Shown here: in pieces, positions 8,691-17,518 of the stretch
Layout: every line of letters begins with the position of its first letter
Numbering within the stretch: the first letter of the stretch is position 1
Assembly: GCF_000428945.1 (NCBI RefSeq)
Contig: NZ_AUAX01000001.1
Coordinates: 124,001 to 188,000, forward strand
Direction of reading: 5' to 3'
DNA: 64,000 nt
From: Hamadaea tsunoensis DSM 44101
GTDB lineage: Bacteria > Actinomycetota > Actinomycetes > Mycobacteriales > Micromonosporaceae
Translations under genes and position numbers: made by a program
The notes under the pieces: generated by a model
Seen by the model: the letters and a program-made list of their open reading frames with translations, nothing else
Databases searched by the model: none
What the model was told of the DNA's origin: nothing

Positions 8691-9533
8691 ATGGCGCGAC
8701 CGAGGCAGGCGATCCTCAGCCCGGAACGGATCGTCGCGACCGCCACGGCCCTCATCGACGCCGACGGGCTGGGCGCGTTCTCGACCCGCCGCCTCGCGGC
8801 CGAGCTGGGCGTACGCGGCCCGTCGCTGTACAACCACTTCGCTACGAAGGACGACATCCTCGACGCGGTGGCCGACGCGATCACCGAGCACGTCGACACC
8901 TCGGCCTTCGGCCGGTACGACTGGCGGATCGCGCTCAAGCTGTGGGGCCGCTCCTACCGCGACGCGCTGGCCGCCCACCCGAACATCGTCCCCTACCTGG
9001 CCCAGGGCCCGGGGCGGCGGCCGGCCGCGCTGACCATGGCCGACGCGGTCTACGGCGGGCTGGTGGACGCGGGCTGGCCGCACGCGCGGGCGACCCACAT
9101 CGGGGCGCTCATGCGCTACTTCGTGGCGGGGTCGGCGCTCGGCTCGTTCGCCCGGGGGTTCGTCGAGGACCCCCAGTTCTACGCCGAGAAGTACCCGCAC
9201 CTCGGCCAGGCGCACCTGCTCGCGCACCGGCAGAAGAGCGTCGACGAGGGAGCGTTCGCGCTGGGCCTGGACGCGCTGGTCGACGGCCTGGCCGCCGAGT
9301 ACGAACGCATCGTCGCCCCGCTCCCGCCCCTCCCCCCCCCCCCCTCCGGCCCCCCGCCGCTCCCGCCCCGATCGTTCCGACGATCTTGCGCGAATGCCCC
9401 GAATTTCGCGGCCTATGCCCCATTCGCCGGTACATTCGCGCAAGATCGTCGGAAAGGGCACCCGCGGCCCAGCGGGCGGGCGGGGTTGCCGGGGGGACGG
9501 CGGCGCGGTTACCGTGAAAACTTGCAGTGCTAG
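8691..9533 (+). CDS. TetR-family repressor with anomalous C-terminal tail
   Basis: The first ~75 residues form a TetR helix-turn-helix (RIVATATALIDADGLGAF, then LAAELGVRGPSLYNHF), preceded by a GAGGGAG ribosome site. A ligand-binding helical region follows up to about residue 205 (GLAAEYERIVAP). After that the frame enters a proline run coded by 13 consecutive C residues (9332-9344), then reads straight through the 74 bp palindrome at 9378, and stops only at 9531-9533. The last ~70 residues therefore look non-native. Either the natural stop was lost or a homopolymer frameshift joins unrelated sequence. The likely targets are the divergent dehydrogenase/ligase operon and the downstream aldehyde dehydrogenase operon. 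Confidence 0.8.
   Translation: MARPRQAILSPERIVATATALIDADGLGAFSTRRLAAELGVRGPSLYNHFATKDDILDAVADAITEHVDTSAFGRYDWRIALKLWGRSYRDALAAHPNIVPYLAQGPGRRPAALTMADAVYGGLVDAGWPHARATHIGALMRYFVAGSALGSFARGFVEDPQFYAEKYPHLGQAHLLAHRQKSVDEGAFALGLDALVDGLAAEYERIVAPLPPLPPPPSGPPPLPPRSFRRSCANAPNFAAYAPFAGTFAQDRRKGHPRPSGRAGLPGGRRRGYRENLQC
9332..9344. repeat. 13-base poly-C tract in the TetR reading frame
   Basis: Thirteen C residues in a row lie near the 3' end of the TetR frame, in an already C-rich stretch. Such a tract is prone to slippage and to sequencing error. A change of one base would switch the frame of everything downstream, including the palindrome. Confidence 0.8.
9378..9451. repeat. 74 bp palindromic repeat, copy 2
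   Basis: This copy has the same perfect 19 bp ends as copy 1 and the same total length. It lies inside the 3' end of the annotated TetR frame, ahead of the same-strand aldehyde dehydrogenase gene. This suggests it normally occupies the space just after a gene. Confidence 0.85.
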
Positions 9534-9535
9534 TT
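9519..9535. promoter_or_regulatory. Second TetR-type operator, upstream of the aldehyde dehydrogenase
   Basis: AACTTGCAGTGCTAGTT shares 13 of 17 positions with the site at 8649, including both outer AACT/AGTT arms. It lies just upstream of the aldehyde dehydrogenase start, so the same TetR protein could control both operons. Confidence 0.5.
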
Positions 9536-9545
9536 ATCGGCCGGG

Positions 9546-10982
9546 ATGAGGCGCATGAGTCGATCACCAGAACCGCCCCGCCGCACCGAGATCTACGTCG
9601 GCGGCGCCTGGCGTACGCCGCACGGTGACGGGGTGCTGTCCGTCGAGGATCCGTTCACGCAGCAGCCCCTGCCCACGGTTCCGGCCGGGGACGCGGCCGA
9701 CGTCGACGCGGCGGTCGCCGCCGCCCGAGCCGCCTTCGAACCGTGGGCCGCGCTCGGCCCCGCGGAGCGGTCGGCGTACCTGGGACGGCTGCACGAGCTG
9801 CTGACGGAACGGGCCGACGCGCTCGCCGCCCTCGTCTCGCTGGAACTCGGCACGCCGCTGAAGATCTCCCAGCGTGTCCAGATAGGACTTCCGCTCGCCG
9901 TCCTCGGGACGTACGTCCGCCTCGCCGCCGAGCAGCCGCCCGTCGTCACGGCCGGCAACTCCACCGTCTTCCGCGAGCCGATCGGCGTCGTCGGCGCCAT
10001 CACGCCCTGGAACTACCCCCTGCACCAGGTCATGGCCAAGGTCGCGGCCGCGCTGGCGGCCGGCTGCACCGTCGTGCTGAAGCCTTCCGAGCTCACCCCC
10101 CACATCGCGTACGCGCTGTTCGACGCGGTCCACGCGGCCGGATTCCCGCCCGGCGTGGTCAATCTCGTGCCGGGGACGGGCCCCGGCGTGGGCGAGGCCA
10201 TCGCCGGGCACCCGGACGTGGACATGGTGTCGTTCACCGGCTCCACCGCGGTCGGCCGCCGGATCAGCCACCTGGCCGCCGACCGGATCGCCAAGGTGGC
10301 CCTGGAACTCGGCGGCAAGTCCGCCAACGTCATCCTGCCCGGCGCCGATCTCGCCAAGGCCGTGAAGACGGGGGTGGCGAACGCGTACCTCAACGCCGGC
10401 CAGACCTGCACGGCGTGGACCCGCATGCTCGTCCACCACGACCACCACGACGAGGCCGTCGAGCTGGCCGCCGCCGCGGCGAAGTCCTACGCGATGGGCG
10501 ATCCGTTCGACTCCGCCACCCGGCTGGGCCCGCTGGCGTCGGCCGCGCAGCGCGATCGCGTACGCGGCTTCATCGAGACGGCTCTGGCGGAGGGCGCCCG
10601 GCGGGTCACCGAGACCGGCGGGCTCCCCGAGACCGGCTACTTCGTCGAGCCGACCGTGCTGGCCGGCGTCCGTCCTGACGCGACGGTCGCCCGCGAGGAG
10701 GTCTTCGGCCCCGTGCTGTCGGTCATCCCGTTCGCCGACGACGACGAGGCCGTGGCCATCGCCAACAGCACCCGCTACGGCCTCGCCGGGGCGGTCTGGT
10801 GCGACGACGAGGACCGGGCGCTGGCCGTGGCGCGGCGGATGCGTACGGGCGCGGTCGACGTCAACGGCGCCGCGTTCAACCCGGTCGCCCCGTTCGGCGG
10901 CTACAAGCAGTCGGGCCTCGGCCGGGAACTGGGCTCGTTCGGGCTGGAGGAGTTCTGGGAGACGAAGGCCGTGCAGCGATGA
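9546..10982 (+). CDS. NAD(P)-dependent aldehyde dehydrogenase
   Basis: The ~478-residue protein has all ALDH landmarks: ITPWNYPLHQ and VLKPSELTP in the cofactor domain, SFTGSTAVGR, the general-base motif ELGGKS, and NAGQTCTAW with the catalytic cysteine. It oxidises an aldehyde to the acid. ATG codons at 9546 and 9555 are both possible; GAGG four bases before 9555 slightly favours the shorter form. Its stop overlaps the alcohol dehydrogenase start (ATGA), so the pair would convert an alcohol to an acid that the nearby acyl-CoA ligase could activate. Confidence 0.92.
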   Translation: MRRMSRSPEPPRRTEIYVGGAWRTPHGDGVLSVEDPFTQQPLPTVPAGDAADVDAAVAAARAAFEPWAALGPAERSAYLGRLHELLTERADALAALVSLELGTPLKISQRVQIGLPLAVLGTYVRLAAEQPPVVTAGNSTVFREPIGVVGAITPWNYPLHQVMAKVAAALAAGCTVVLKPSELTPHIAYALFDAVHAAGFPPGVVNLVPGTGPGVGEAIAGHPDVDMVSFTGSTAVGRRISHLAADRIAKVALELGGKSANVILPGADLAKAVKTGVANAYLNAGQTCTAWTRMLVHHDHHDEAVELAAAAAKSYAMGDPFDSATRLGPLASAAQRDRVRGFIETALAEGARRVTETGGLPETGYFVEPTVLAGVRPDATVAREEVFGPVLSVIPFADDDEAVAIANSTRYGLAGAVWCDDEDRALAVARRMRTGAVDVNGAAFNPVAPFGGYKQSGLGRELGSFGLEEFWETKAVQR

Positions 10983-12055
10983 CCGAAGCGCTGCTCGCCC
11001 GCGCCGACGGGACCCTGTCCGTCGAGTCGATCGTCGTCCCGCCTCCCGGCCCGGGGCAGGTACGCGTACAGGTGAAGGCGGCCGGCGTCTGCCACAGCGA
11101 CCTGTCGATGATCAACGGTACGCTGAAGCCGGAGTTCCCGCTCGTCCTCGGCCACGAGGCGGCGGGGGTCGTCACCGAGACCGCCCCGGACGTCACGCTG
11201 CTCGCGATCGGCGACCACGTCGTGCTCAACTGGTCCCCCGCCTGCCGCCGGTGCTGGTTCTGCGCGCACGGCGAGCCCTGGCTCTGCGAGACGACCGGCA
11301 TCGCGTCGTTCCCCCGCGGGTCCACTGCGGACGGTGAACCGCTCCATGTCACGCTCGGCCTCGGCGCGCTGGCGACCGAGGTCGTCCTGGACGCGACCGC
11401 CGCGGTACGCGTACCCGAGGAAGTCGCGTGGGAAGCGGCGGCGCTGCTCGGATGCGCGGTCCTGACCGGCTCCGGCGCGGTACGCAACACGGCGCGCGTG
11501 CGGCCCGGCGAAGCGGTCGCGGTGATCGGCCTGGGCGGGGTGGGCCTGTCGACGCTGCTGGCCGCGCGGGCGGCGGGCGCGGACCCGCTGATCGCGGTGG
11601 ACGTGAGCCCGGCCAAGGAGGAGCTGGCCCGGCGGGCCGGGGCGACCGACTTCCTCGTGGCCGACGACCAGCTGACGCGCACGATCCGGGGGCTGACCGG
11701 CGGGCGCGGGGTGGACCACGCGCTGGAGTGCGCGGGCAAGGCCGCCGGCATCACCGCCGCCTGGAAGGCGACCCGGCGGGGCGGCAAGGTGACCGTGCTC
11801 GGCATCGGCCGCAAGGACGACGTCATGCCACTGTCCGCATTGGACGTCTTCCACTCCTCCCGCACCCTGAAGTCCTCGGTGTACGGCGAGTCCGACCCCG
11901 ACCGGGACCTGCCGGCGATCGCCGAGGCGGTGGCCCGCGGGGAACTGGACCTGTCCGTGCTGATCAGCCACCGGGCGGGGCTCGAGGGCGCCGCGGCGGC
12001 GTTCGACCGCATGCGCCGCGGCGAAGGCGCCCGCACCGTCATCCTCTTCCCCTGA
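10979..12055 (+). CDS. Zinc-dependent alcohol dehydrogenase (MDR family)
   Basis: The 358-residue medium-chain dehydrogenase shows the catalytic zinc ligands in AAGVCHSDLS and LGHEAAGVV, and the four-cysteine structural zinc loop CRRCWFCAHGEPWLC. The coenzyme site is GLGGVGLSTLLAA, followed by an acidic strand end (IAVDVS) that suggests NAD. It resembles the class III/mycothiol- or aryl-alcohol-dehydrogenase-like group. Start ATG 10979 overlaps the stop of the aldehyde dehydrogenase, giving a two-gene operon for alcohol-to-acid oxidation. The TetR gene at 12068 is convergent, 12 bp away. Confidence 0.9.
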   Translation: MTEALLARADGTLSVESIVVPPPGPGQVRVQVKAAGVCHSDLSMINGTLKPEFPLVLGHEAAGVVTETAPDVTLLAIGDHVVLNWSPACRRCWFCAHGEPWLCETTGIASFPRGSTADGEPLHVTLGLGALATEVVLDATAAVRVPEEVAWEAAALLGCAVLTGSGAVRNTARVRPGEAVAVIGLGGVGLSTLLAARAAGADPLIAVDVSPAKEELARRAGATDFLVADDQLTRTIRGLTGGRGVDHALECAGKAAGITAAWKATRRGGKVTVLGIGRKDDVMPLSALDVFHSSRTLKSSVYGESDPDRDLPAIAEAVARGELDLSVLISHRAGLEGAAAAFDRMRRGEGARTVILFP

Positions 12056-12067
12056 CCATCCCCCGCG

Positions 12068-12688
12068 TCAGCGGAGGCTGTCGGCGATGGTCGCCAGGAG
12101 CAGGGCCGTGACCGTACGCGCCATCACGTCCCGGGCCGCGTCGACGGCCAGCGCCAGCTCGTCGCGCAGCATCGCCCAGTTCGCCCAGGTGCTCGCGGCC
12201 AGCAGCGCGTCGAGCAGCCCGCCGCGGCCGGACCCGGCCAGGTCGAGTTCGCCGGCGAACAGCACGGAGATCTCCTCGCGGACGAGCCCGATGGCCTGTG
12301 CGCGGTTCGCCCGCAGCTGCTCGGAGAAGGGCTCGCGCAGCTGGGCGGCGCGGGCGCAGGGGGCGATCAGTTCGAGCAGGCGGGCCCGCTGGTCGCAGAA
12401 GCCGGCCACCCGCTTCGGCAGCGGCAGGTCCGCCGCCACCGGCCGGTACGCGGCCGCGACCTGGGTCGCCAGCCGTTCACCGGAGGCGGCGAACAGGGCT
12501 TCCATGTCCTTGAAGTTGGTCCACAGGGCGCGCAGCGAGATGCCCGCCCGCTCGGCGATCCGCTCGCCGGTCGGGCGCAGGTCCCCCGCGCCGACGAGGG
12601 CGAGGTGCGCCTCGACGATCGCCGCGCGGGTCCGTTCGGCACGGGCGGTACGCCCGTCGATCCGTGTGGGCATCTCGACGCCGGTCAT
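12068..12688 (-). CDS. TetR-family transcriptional regulator
   Basis: This 206-residue protein has an N-terminal TetR helix-turn-helix (RAAIVEAHLALVGAG, then ERIAERAGISLRALWTNFKD) and a helical ligand-binding domain. The C-terminus carries a run of Ala/Leu helices (LLDALLAASTWANWAMLRDEL). It has normal length. It faces the alcohol dehydrogenase and is not divergent from any target, so its regulon is not evident; the Liv operon on the same strand downstream (12817-17492) is transcribed separately towards it. I see no clear palindrome at its start. Confidence 0.85.
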   Translation of the reverse strand: MTGVEMPTRIDGRTARAERTRAAIVEAHLALVGAGDLRPTGERIAERAGISLRALWTNFKDMEALFAASGERLATQVAAAYRPVAADLPLPKRVAGFCDQRARLLELIAPCARAAQLREPFSEQLRANRAQAIGLVREEISVLFAGELDLAGSGRGGLLDALLAASTWANWAMLRDELALAVDAARDVMARTVTALLLATIADSLR

Positions 12689-12713
12689 CTCGCGAGTCTA
12701 GCCGGGCCCGCTG

Positions 12714-12757
12714 GGCGGACCCGGCTGGAGAAAAGGGCGGACCCGGCTGGAGAGAAG
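12714..12757. repeat. Short tandem duplication upstream of the TetR gene
   Basis: The unit GGGCGGACCCGGCTGGAGA occurs twice in direct order, about 22 bp apart, in the gap between the TetR start and the livK stop. It covers the likely TetR promoter. Whether it is an operator or only a slippage product cannot be told. Confidence 0.5.
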
Positions 12758-12816
12758 GGATGGGCGTACCGCCGGGTGGGTCCAGGGCAGTCCGGCGGCA
12801 CGCCCGGTATGAGGGG

Positions 12817-14100
12817 TCAGGCCGAGGGGATGCCGTTCGCCGGCGGAGTGCCCGCCGCGCCGGAGTACTCCGTCACCGCGCCGTCGCCGTCGTCGGTCTG
12901 GTAGGTCGGGCCGAAGTAGTCCTGCACTCCCCCGGTCGTCTTGACCATCCGCAGCCCGCCGTACCCGGAGTGGTCGGCCTTCGAGAACCGGAACGGCGCC
13001 AGGCCCGGCCCGGTGAAGCCGCCCTTCTCCACGGCCGCGATGAGGCCCTCTCGCGTGAGATCCTTGCCCGCGGCCAGCAGCGCCTGCACGAACAGGTACG
13101 CGACCGACATGCCGTACACGACGTTGCCGTCCATGGGCGCGTTGCCGTTGTAGTCCTTGTCGACCTTGGTGAACAGCGTGGTCCACGGGTCGGCGGCGTT
13201 GGCCACGGACGGCAGGTAGTTGGCCCCGATCGTGCCTTCGAGCAGGGGTTTGCCCGCGCCGAGCAGGCCGGCCACGGTGCTGTAGTCGCCGCCGACGTTG
13301 GAGACCACGAACTGCGGCTTGAAGTTCAGCCGCGCCGCGGTGCCGATCGACAGCGCGGTGAACCCGGGCACGGTCGCCAGGATGACCACCTGGCACTGGG
13401 CCGCCGCGAACTTGCCGATCTGCGGGCCGACGTTCGCGTTCGTCACCACGTAGGTGTCCTTGGCCGCCAGGCCGCCGGCACCGAGGATCTTCTCCACGCC
13501 GGCCAGGCTGTCCCGGCCGAAGTCGTCGTTCTGGCCGAGGAAGCAGACCTTCTGCCCGGCCATGTTCGCCTTGACGTAGTTGGCGAGGATCTTGCCCTCG
13601 ACCGTGTAGTCCGGCTGGAAGCCGAAGGTGTCCGGGTACTTGTCCGGCTGGTTCCAGCTCAGGCTGCCGGACGCCACGAACAGGTCCGGCACCTTGTTGG
13701 TCTTCAGGAAGTCCAGCACGCCGGTGTGGGTCGGCGTACCGAGGCCGTTGAGGACGGCGAACACCTTGTCCTGCAACACCAGCTGGCGTACGACGTTCTG
13801 GGTGTTGGCCGGGTTGTACGCGTCGTCCATGATCTTGTATGTGATCTTGCGGCCGTAGACGCCGCCGTTCGCGTTGACGTAGTCGAAGTACGCCTTCGAC
13901 GCGGGCGCGATCTTCGAGTATCCGGCCGACGCCGGACCGGTCATCGGCATGTGCGTACCGATGACGATCTCGGAGTCGGTGACGCCGGGGACGGGGGCCT
14001 TCGAGCCGCCGCCTCCGCCGTCGCCGGAGCAGCCCGCCGTGACGGCGGCGAGCAGGGTGGTGCACAGGGCGATCGCGAGACCGCTACGTGCGCTGCGCAT
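12817..14100 (-). CDS. ABC importer substrate-binding lipoprotein (LivK type)
   Basis: The 427-residue protein begins with a lipoprotein signal ending in the lipobox VTAGC (Cys at about residue 24), followed by a Gly-rich linker. The mature part is a type I periplasmic-binding fold (GTHMPMTGPASAGYSKI, FLGQNDDFGRD), as in branched-chain amino acid and aromatic-acid receptors. It would be anchored outside the membrane and deliver ligand to LivHM. It is the last gene of the importer operon, overlapping the livM 3' end. The neighbouring acyl-CoA dehydrogenases suggest an organic or branched acid as ligand; this is inference. Confidence 0.9.
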   Translation of the reverse strand: MRSARSGLAIALCTTLLAAVTAGCSGDGGGGGSKAPVPGVTDSEIVIGTHMPMTGPASAGYSKIAPASKAYFDYVNANGGVYGRKITYKIMDDAYNPANTQNVVRQLVLQDKVFAVLNGLGTPTHTGVLDFLKTNKVPDLFVASGSLSWNQPDKYPDTFGFQPDYTVEGKILANYVKANMAGQKVCFLGQNDDFGRDSLAGVEKILGAGGLAAKDTYVVTNANVGPQIGKFAAAQCQVVILATVPGFTALSIGTAARLNFKPQFVVSNVGGDYSTVAGLLGAGKPLLEGTIGANYLPSVANAADPWTTLFTKVDKDYNGNAPMDGNVVYGMSVAYLFVQALLAAGKDLTREGLIAAVEKGGFTGPGLAPFRFSKADHSGYGGLRMVKTTGGVQDYFGPTYQTDDGDGAVTEYSGAAGTPPANGIPSA

Positions 14101-15127
14101 CGGACACCGGCCTTTCTTCGCTCTTCGGGAGGGGTGTGATCGTGCGGAAGGGAACGAGCTTGCGGAGCAGGCCTTGCAGTCCGCCGGGGGCGGCGATCAT
14201 GACGATGACGAGGGTCAGGCCGAAGACGGCCAGCGGCAGGTTGCCCTCGACGCGCTGGGCCGCGCCGGGCGACAACGCGAGGCCGACCGTCAGCTGATGG
14301 GTGAGGTCGGGCAGGAACACCAGCAGCAGCGCGCCCCACACGGCCCCGGCCAGGCTGCCGAGCCCGCCGACCACCACCGCCATGAGCAGATAGAGCGACA
14401 GGCTCAGCGCGTACGCGCCCGGGGACACGCTCTGGGTCAGCACGGCCAGCAGCCCGCCGCCCAGCCCCGCACCGGCCGCGCTGACGACGAAGGCGAGCAC
14501 CTGCGTGCGGGCCACGTCGATGCCGGCGAGCCGGGCGGCCGTCTCGTCGTCGCGTACGGCGCGGAAGTCTCGGCCGAACCGGCTTCGGGTCAGGTTCGCC
14601 AGCAGGACCAGTACGCCCAGCGCGCAGCCCACCGCCAGCCACGCCTGCCACTGTTCGAGGGCGAGGGTGCCGGGCGGCGGATCGAGCGCGACCGGCAGGC
14701 CCTGGTCGCTGTTGAAGACGGAGCTCCAGGTCGTGGTGACCGCCGGGACGGCCACGGCGACGGCGAGGGTCACGCCGGCCAGATAAGGGCCGCGCAGCCG
14801 GGCGGCGGCCAGCCCGATCACCAGTCCGGCGGCGAGCGCGGCGAGCACCCCGAGCGCCAGCGACAGGCTCAGGATCCCCCACTTGTCCTGGCTCAGCGCC
14901 ACCGTGTACGCGCCGACGGCCATGAGCGCGCCGTGCCCCAGCGACAGCTGCCCGTTGAGTCCGGTGAGGACGGTCAGCCCCGCCGTGGCGCACAGGTACG
15001 CCGCAGCCGTCGCGAGCTGGTAGTCGCGGTACAGCTCCAGCTGGTAGGTCAGCGCCCACAGGGCGGCGCCGCCGGCCGCGGCGATCAGCAGGTGCCGCAG
15101 CAACGTGTTCCCCGGAAGGACCCTCAT
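14084..15127 (-). CDS. ABC importer permease (LivM type)
   Basis: The 347-residue product has 8-10 hydrophobic segments and the LivM signature GLNGQLSLGHGALMAVGAY near residue 65, plus the AAARLRGPYLAGVTLA stretch. Start ATG 15127 is chosen because it overlaps the livH stop (ATGA). It forms the translocation path in the cytoplasmic membrane together with LivH. The start of livK overlaps its 3' end by 17 bp, so expression of all five genes is coupled. Confidence 0.9.
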   Translation of the reverse strand: MRVLPGNTLLRHLLIAAAGGAALWALTYQLELYRDYQLATAAAYLCATAGLTVLTGLNGQLSLGHGALMAVGAYTVALSQDKWGILSLSLALGVLAALAAGLVIGLAAARLRGPYLAGVTLAVAVAVPAVTTTWSSVFNSDQGLPVALDPPPGTLALEQWQAWLAVGCALGVLVLLANLTRSRFGRDFRAVRDDETAARLAGIDVARTQVLAFVVSAAGAGLGGGLLAVLTQSVSPGAYALSLSLYLLMAVVVGGLGSLAGAVWGALLLVFLPDLTHQLTVGLALSPGAAQRVEGNLPLAVFGLTLVIVMIAAPGGLQGLLRKLVPFRTITPLPKSEERPVSDAQRT

Positions 15128-16002
15128 ACCCGCCTCGTCGCGGTCGTGGCGAACAGGCCGCCGGGGCGTACCAGGAGGACGGCCAGGAGCAGGACGAGCG
15201 CCGCGAGCGGCGTCACGTCGGCCGACAGGTAACCGGCCACATAGGACAGGACCAGGCCGACCGCCAGCCCGCCGACGACCGCGCCGACCGGGCTGTCCAG
15301 CCCGCCGACCACCGCCGCCGTGAAGGAGGAGACGAACACCAGGTCCATCGCGTTCGGGTGCAGCCCCAGCTCGGTCGGGATCACCAGCAGCCCGGCGAGG
15401 GCGCCGACCGCCGACGCGAGCGCCCAGCCCAGCGTCAGCATCCCGGCCACGTTCACCCCGAGCAGCCGGGACACCTCCGGCGCGAACGCCGAGGCACGCA
15501 TCCGCAGGCCCACCGGCGTACGCGTGAACAGCAGCGCCAGCCCGGCGACGACCAGCCCGACCGCCCCGAAGACCAGCAGGTCGTACGCGGACAGCAGGGA
15601 CACCCCGCCGACGGACAGCCCGGTCCGGCTGACGGGCGTGCCGACCGGCCGGTACTCGTTGCCGTAGATGCTCCCGAGCACGGCCTGCACCAGCAGCACG
15701 AGCCCGAGCGCGACGATGACCGCGTTGAGCGGCGGCGCGTGCTCGACGAACCGCATGACGACCCGCTCGACGACCGCCCCGAGAACGAGTCCACTTAGGA
15801 CGGCCGCCGCGAACCCGAGCCAGTAGGACCCGGTCGCCGCCGTCACCGAGTACGCGACGTACACGGCCGCGACGGCCATGGCGCCCTGCGCGAAGTTCAC
15901 GATCCGGGTCGCCCGCCAGATGAGGACGATCGCCAGCGCGAAGGCCGCGTACACGGCGCCTTTGGACAGGCCGTCGGTCGTGAGGAACAGCCAGCGTTCC
16001 AC
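15124..16002 (-). CDS. ABC importer permease (LivH type)
   Basis: This 292-residue integral membrane protein has the LivH motifs GLSKGAVYAAFALAIVLIW and VNFAQGAMA near the N-terminus and ends in a long hydrophobic segment (PLAALVLLLAVLLVRPGG). It pairs with LivM in the membrane. It lies 9 bp downstream of livF and overlaps livM by 4 bp, as expected for a single transcript. Confidence 0.9.
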   Translation of the reverse strand: MERWLFLTTDGLSKGAVYAAFALAIVLIWRATRIVNFAQGAMAVAAVYVAYSVTAATGSYWLGFAAAVLSGLVLGAVVERVVMRFVEHAPPLNAVIVALGLVLLVQAVLGSIYGNEYRPVGTPVSRTGLSVGGVSLLSAYDLLVFGAVGLVVAGLALLFTRTPVGLRMRASAFAPEVSRLLGVNVAGMLTLGWALASAVGALAGLLVIPTELGLHPNAMDLVFVSSFTAAVVGGLDSPVGAVVGGLAVGLVLSYVAGYLSADVTPLAALVLLLAVLLVRPGGLFATTATRRV

Positions 16003-16011
16003 AGGTCCTCC

Positions 16012-16725
16012 CTAGAATCCCAGGTACGCGTGCCGCAGCGCGGTGTCGTCGCGCAACGCGGCGGCCGGCCCGGCGGCCGCGATCCGGCCGAGGGCGAGCA
16101 CCACCGCCTCGTCGGCGACGGCCAGCGCGCTGCGGACGTTCTGCTCGACCAGCAGGACGGCCAGGCCGGTCGTGTCGCGCAGGTGCCGCAGTATGGCCAT
16201 GACCTGCGCGACCGCCTTCGGGGCGAGGCCGAGTGAGGGCTCGTCGACCAGCAGCAGCCGGGGCCGGGCCATGAGCGCCCGGCCGAGCGCGAGCATCTGC
16301 CGCTCCCCGCCGGACAGCTGGTGCCCGGCGTGCCCGCGGCGGGCGGCGAGCGCCGGGAACAGCCCGTACACCTCGTCGAGGTCGGCCCGCACGGCGTCGC
16401 GGTCGGCCCGCCACAGCCCGCCGAGCCGCAGGTTCTCCGCGACGGTCAGCTCGGCGACGATCCCCCGGCCCTCCGGCACGTGCGCGAGGCCGCGCCGGAC
16501 CAGGTGTTCCACGCGTACGCCGCGCAGGTCGCAGCCGTCGAACGAGACCGTGCCGGCGGTCGGCTTCAGCAGGCCGGACACGGACCGCAGCAGGGTCGTC
16601 TTGCCGGCCCCGTTGGCGCCGAGGACCGCGAGGACGGTGCCCGCCCGGACCTCGAAGTCCACATCGGATAGAACCGGTGCGCCGCCGTAGCCCGCCGTCA
16701 GACCCTGTACGCGCAGCAGGCTCAC
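16012..16725 (-). CDS. ABC importer ATPase (LivF type)
   Basis: The 237-residue ATPase has Walker A GANGAGKTT, signature LSGGERQML, Walker B LLLVDEPS, and the LivF-typical VPEGRGIVAELTV and EQNVRSAL segments. Start GTG 16725 overlaps the livG stop by 4 bp; the frame is open far upstream but that is the antisense-like shadow of livG. With LivG it powers the permeases from the cytosolic side. Confidence 0.92.
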   Translation of the reverse strand: MSLLRVQGLTAGYGGAPVLSDVDFEVRAGTVLAVLGANGAGKTTLLRSVSGLLKPTAGTVSFDGCDLRGVRVEHLVRRGLAHVPEGRGIVAELTVAENLRLGGLWRADRDAVRADLDEVYGLFPALAARRGHAGHQLSGGERQMLALGRALMARPRLLLVDEPSLGLAPKAVAQVMAILRHLRDTTGLAVLLVEQNVRSALAVADEAVVLALGRIAAAGPAAALRDDTALRHAYLGF

Positions 16726-17492
16726 GGCTCCACCCCCAGGTACGCCTCGGCGACAGCCGGGTCGGCGCGGACCTCGGCGGGCGCGCCGGTCGCGATGACC
16801 CGGCCGAAGTCGAGGGCGACCACCTCGTCGCAGACGTCCATCACGAAGTCCATGTGGTGCTCGACGAGCAGGACGCCGCACGGCCGGCCGTCCCGCCCGG
16901 ACAGTCCGCGCACGTGCCCGGCCAGCTCGGCGATGTCGTCCGCGCCCAGGCCGCCGGCCGGCTCGTCGAGCAGCAGCAGCCGGGGCCGGGCCGCGAGCGC
17001 CCGGGCGAGCGCGACCTTCTTGCCGATCGCGTACGGGAGGGTGGCGGGCAGCGCGTGCGCGTAGTCGGCCGCGCCGACCTCCGCCAGCAACGCGTACGCC
17101 TCGTTCCGCAGCCGCCGCTCGTCGGAGTCCGATCGGGGCGCGCCGAGCAGCGCCGAGACGAACCCCGCCCGGGGCCGCCCGCCGGTCATCACGTTCTCCA
17201 GGGCGGTGAGGCCGCCGAACAGCCCGACGCCCTGCAGCGTCCGTGCGATCCCCCGCTCATGCAGCCGGTGAGCCTTGGGCCGCATCGGTTTCCCGTCGAA
17301 GGCCAGGCTGCCGGCGGCCGGCCGGACGAACCCGCAGACCACGTTGAACAAGGTGGTCTTGCCGGCCCCGTTGGGCCCGATGACGCCCACGATCCGCCCG
17401 GGCGGCACCCGCAGCGACACGTCGTCGAGGGCGACCAGGCCGCCGAAGCGTACGCCGACGCCGTCGAGGGTCAGGCCCGCGTCCACATGCAC
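16722..17492 (-). CDS. ABC importer ATPase (LivG type)
   Basis: The 256-residue ATPase carries Walker A GPNGAGKTTLFN, Walker B LLLLDEPAGG and the LivG-typical GIARTLQGVGLF and VEHHMDFVMDVCDEV. The ABC signature region reads LPYAIGKKVALARA, where LSxGxQ would be usual. That variant occurs in LivG relatives but is worth noting. It is the first gene of the operon livGFHMK. A 15 bp palindrome at 17519-17533 lies directly upstream. Confidence 0.9.
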   Translation of the reverse strand: MHVDAGLTLDGVGVRFGGLVALDDVSLRVPPGRIVGVIGPNGAGKTTLFNVVCGFVRPAAGSLAFDGKPMRPKAHRLHERGIARTLQGVGLFGGLTALENVMTGGRPRAGFVSALLGAPRSDSDERRLRNEAYALLAEVGAADYAHALPATLPYAIGKKVALARALAARPRLLLLDEPAGGLGADDIAELAGHVRGLSGRDGRPCGVLLVEHHMDFVMDVCDEVVALDFGRVIATGAPAEVRADPAVAEAYLGVEP

Positions 17493-17518
17493 CTCCGGTC
17501 CGCACCTCGGTCACTAAT

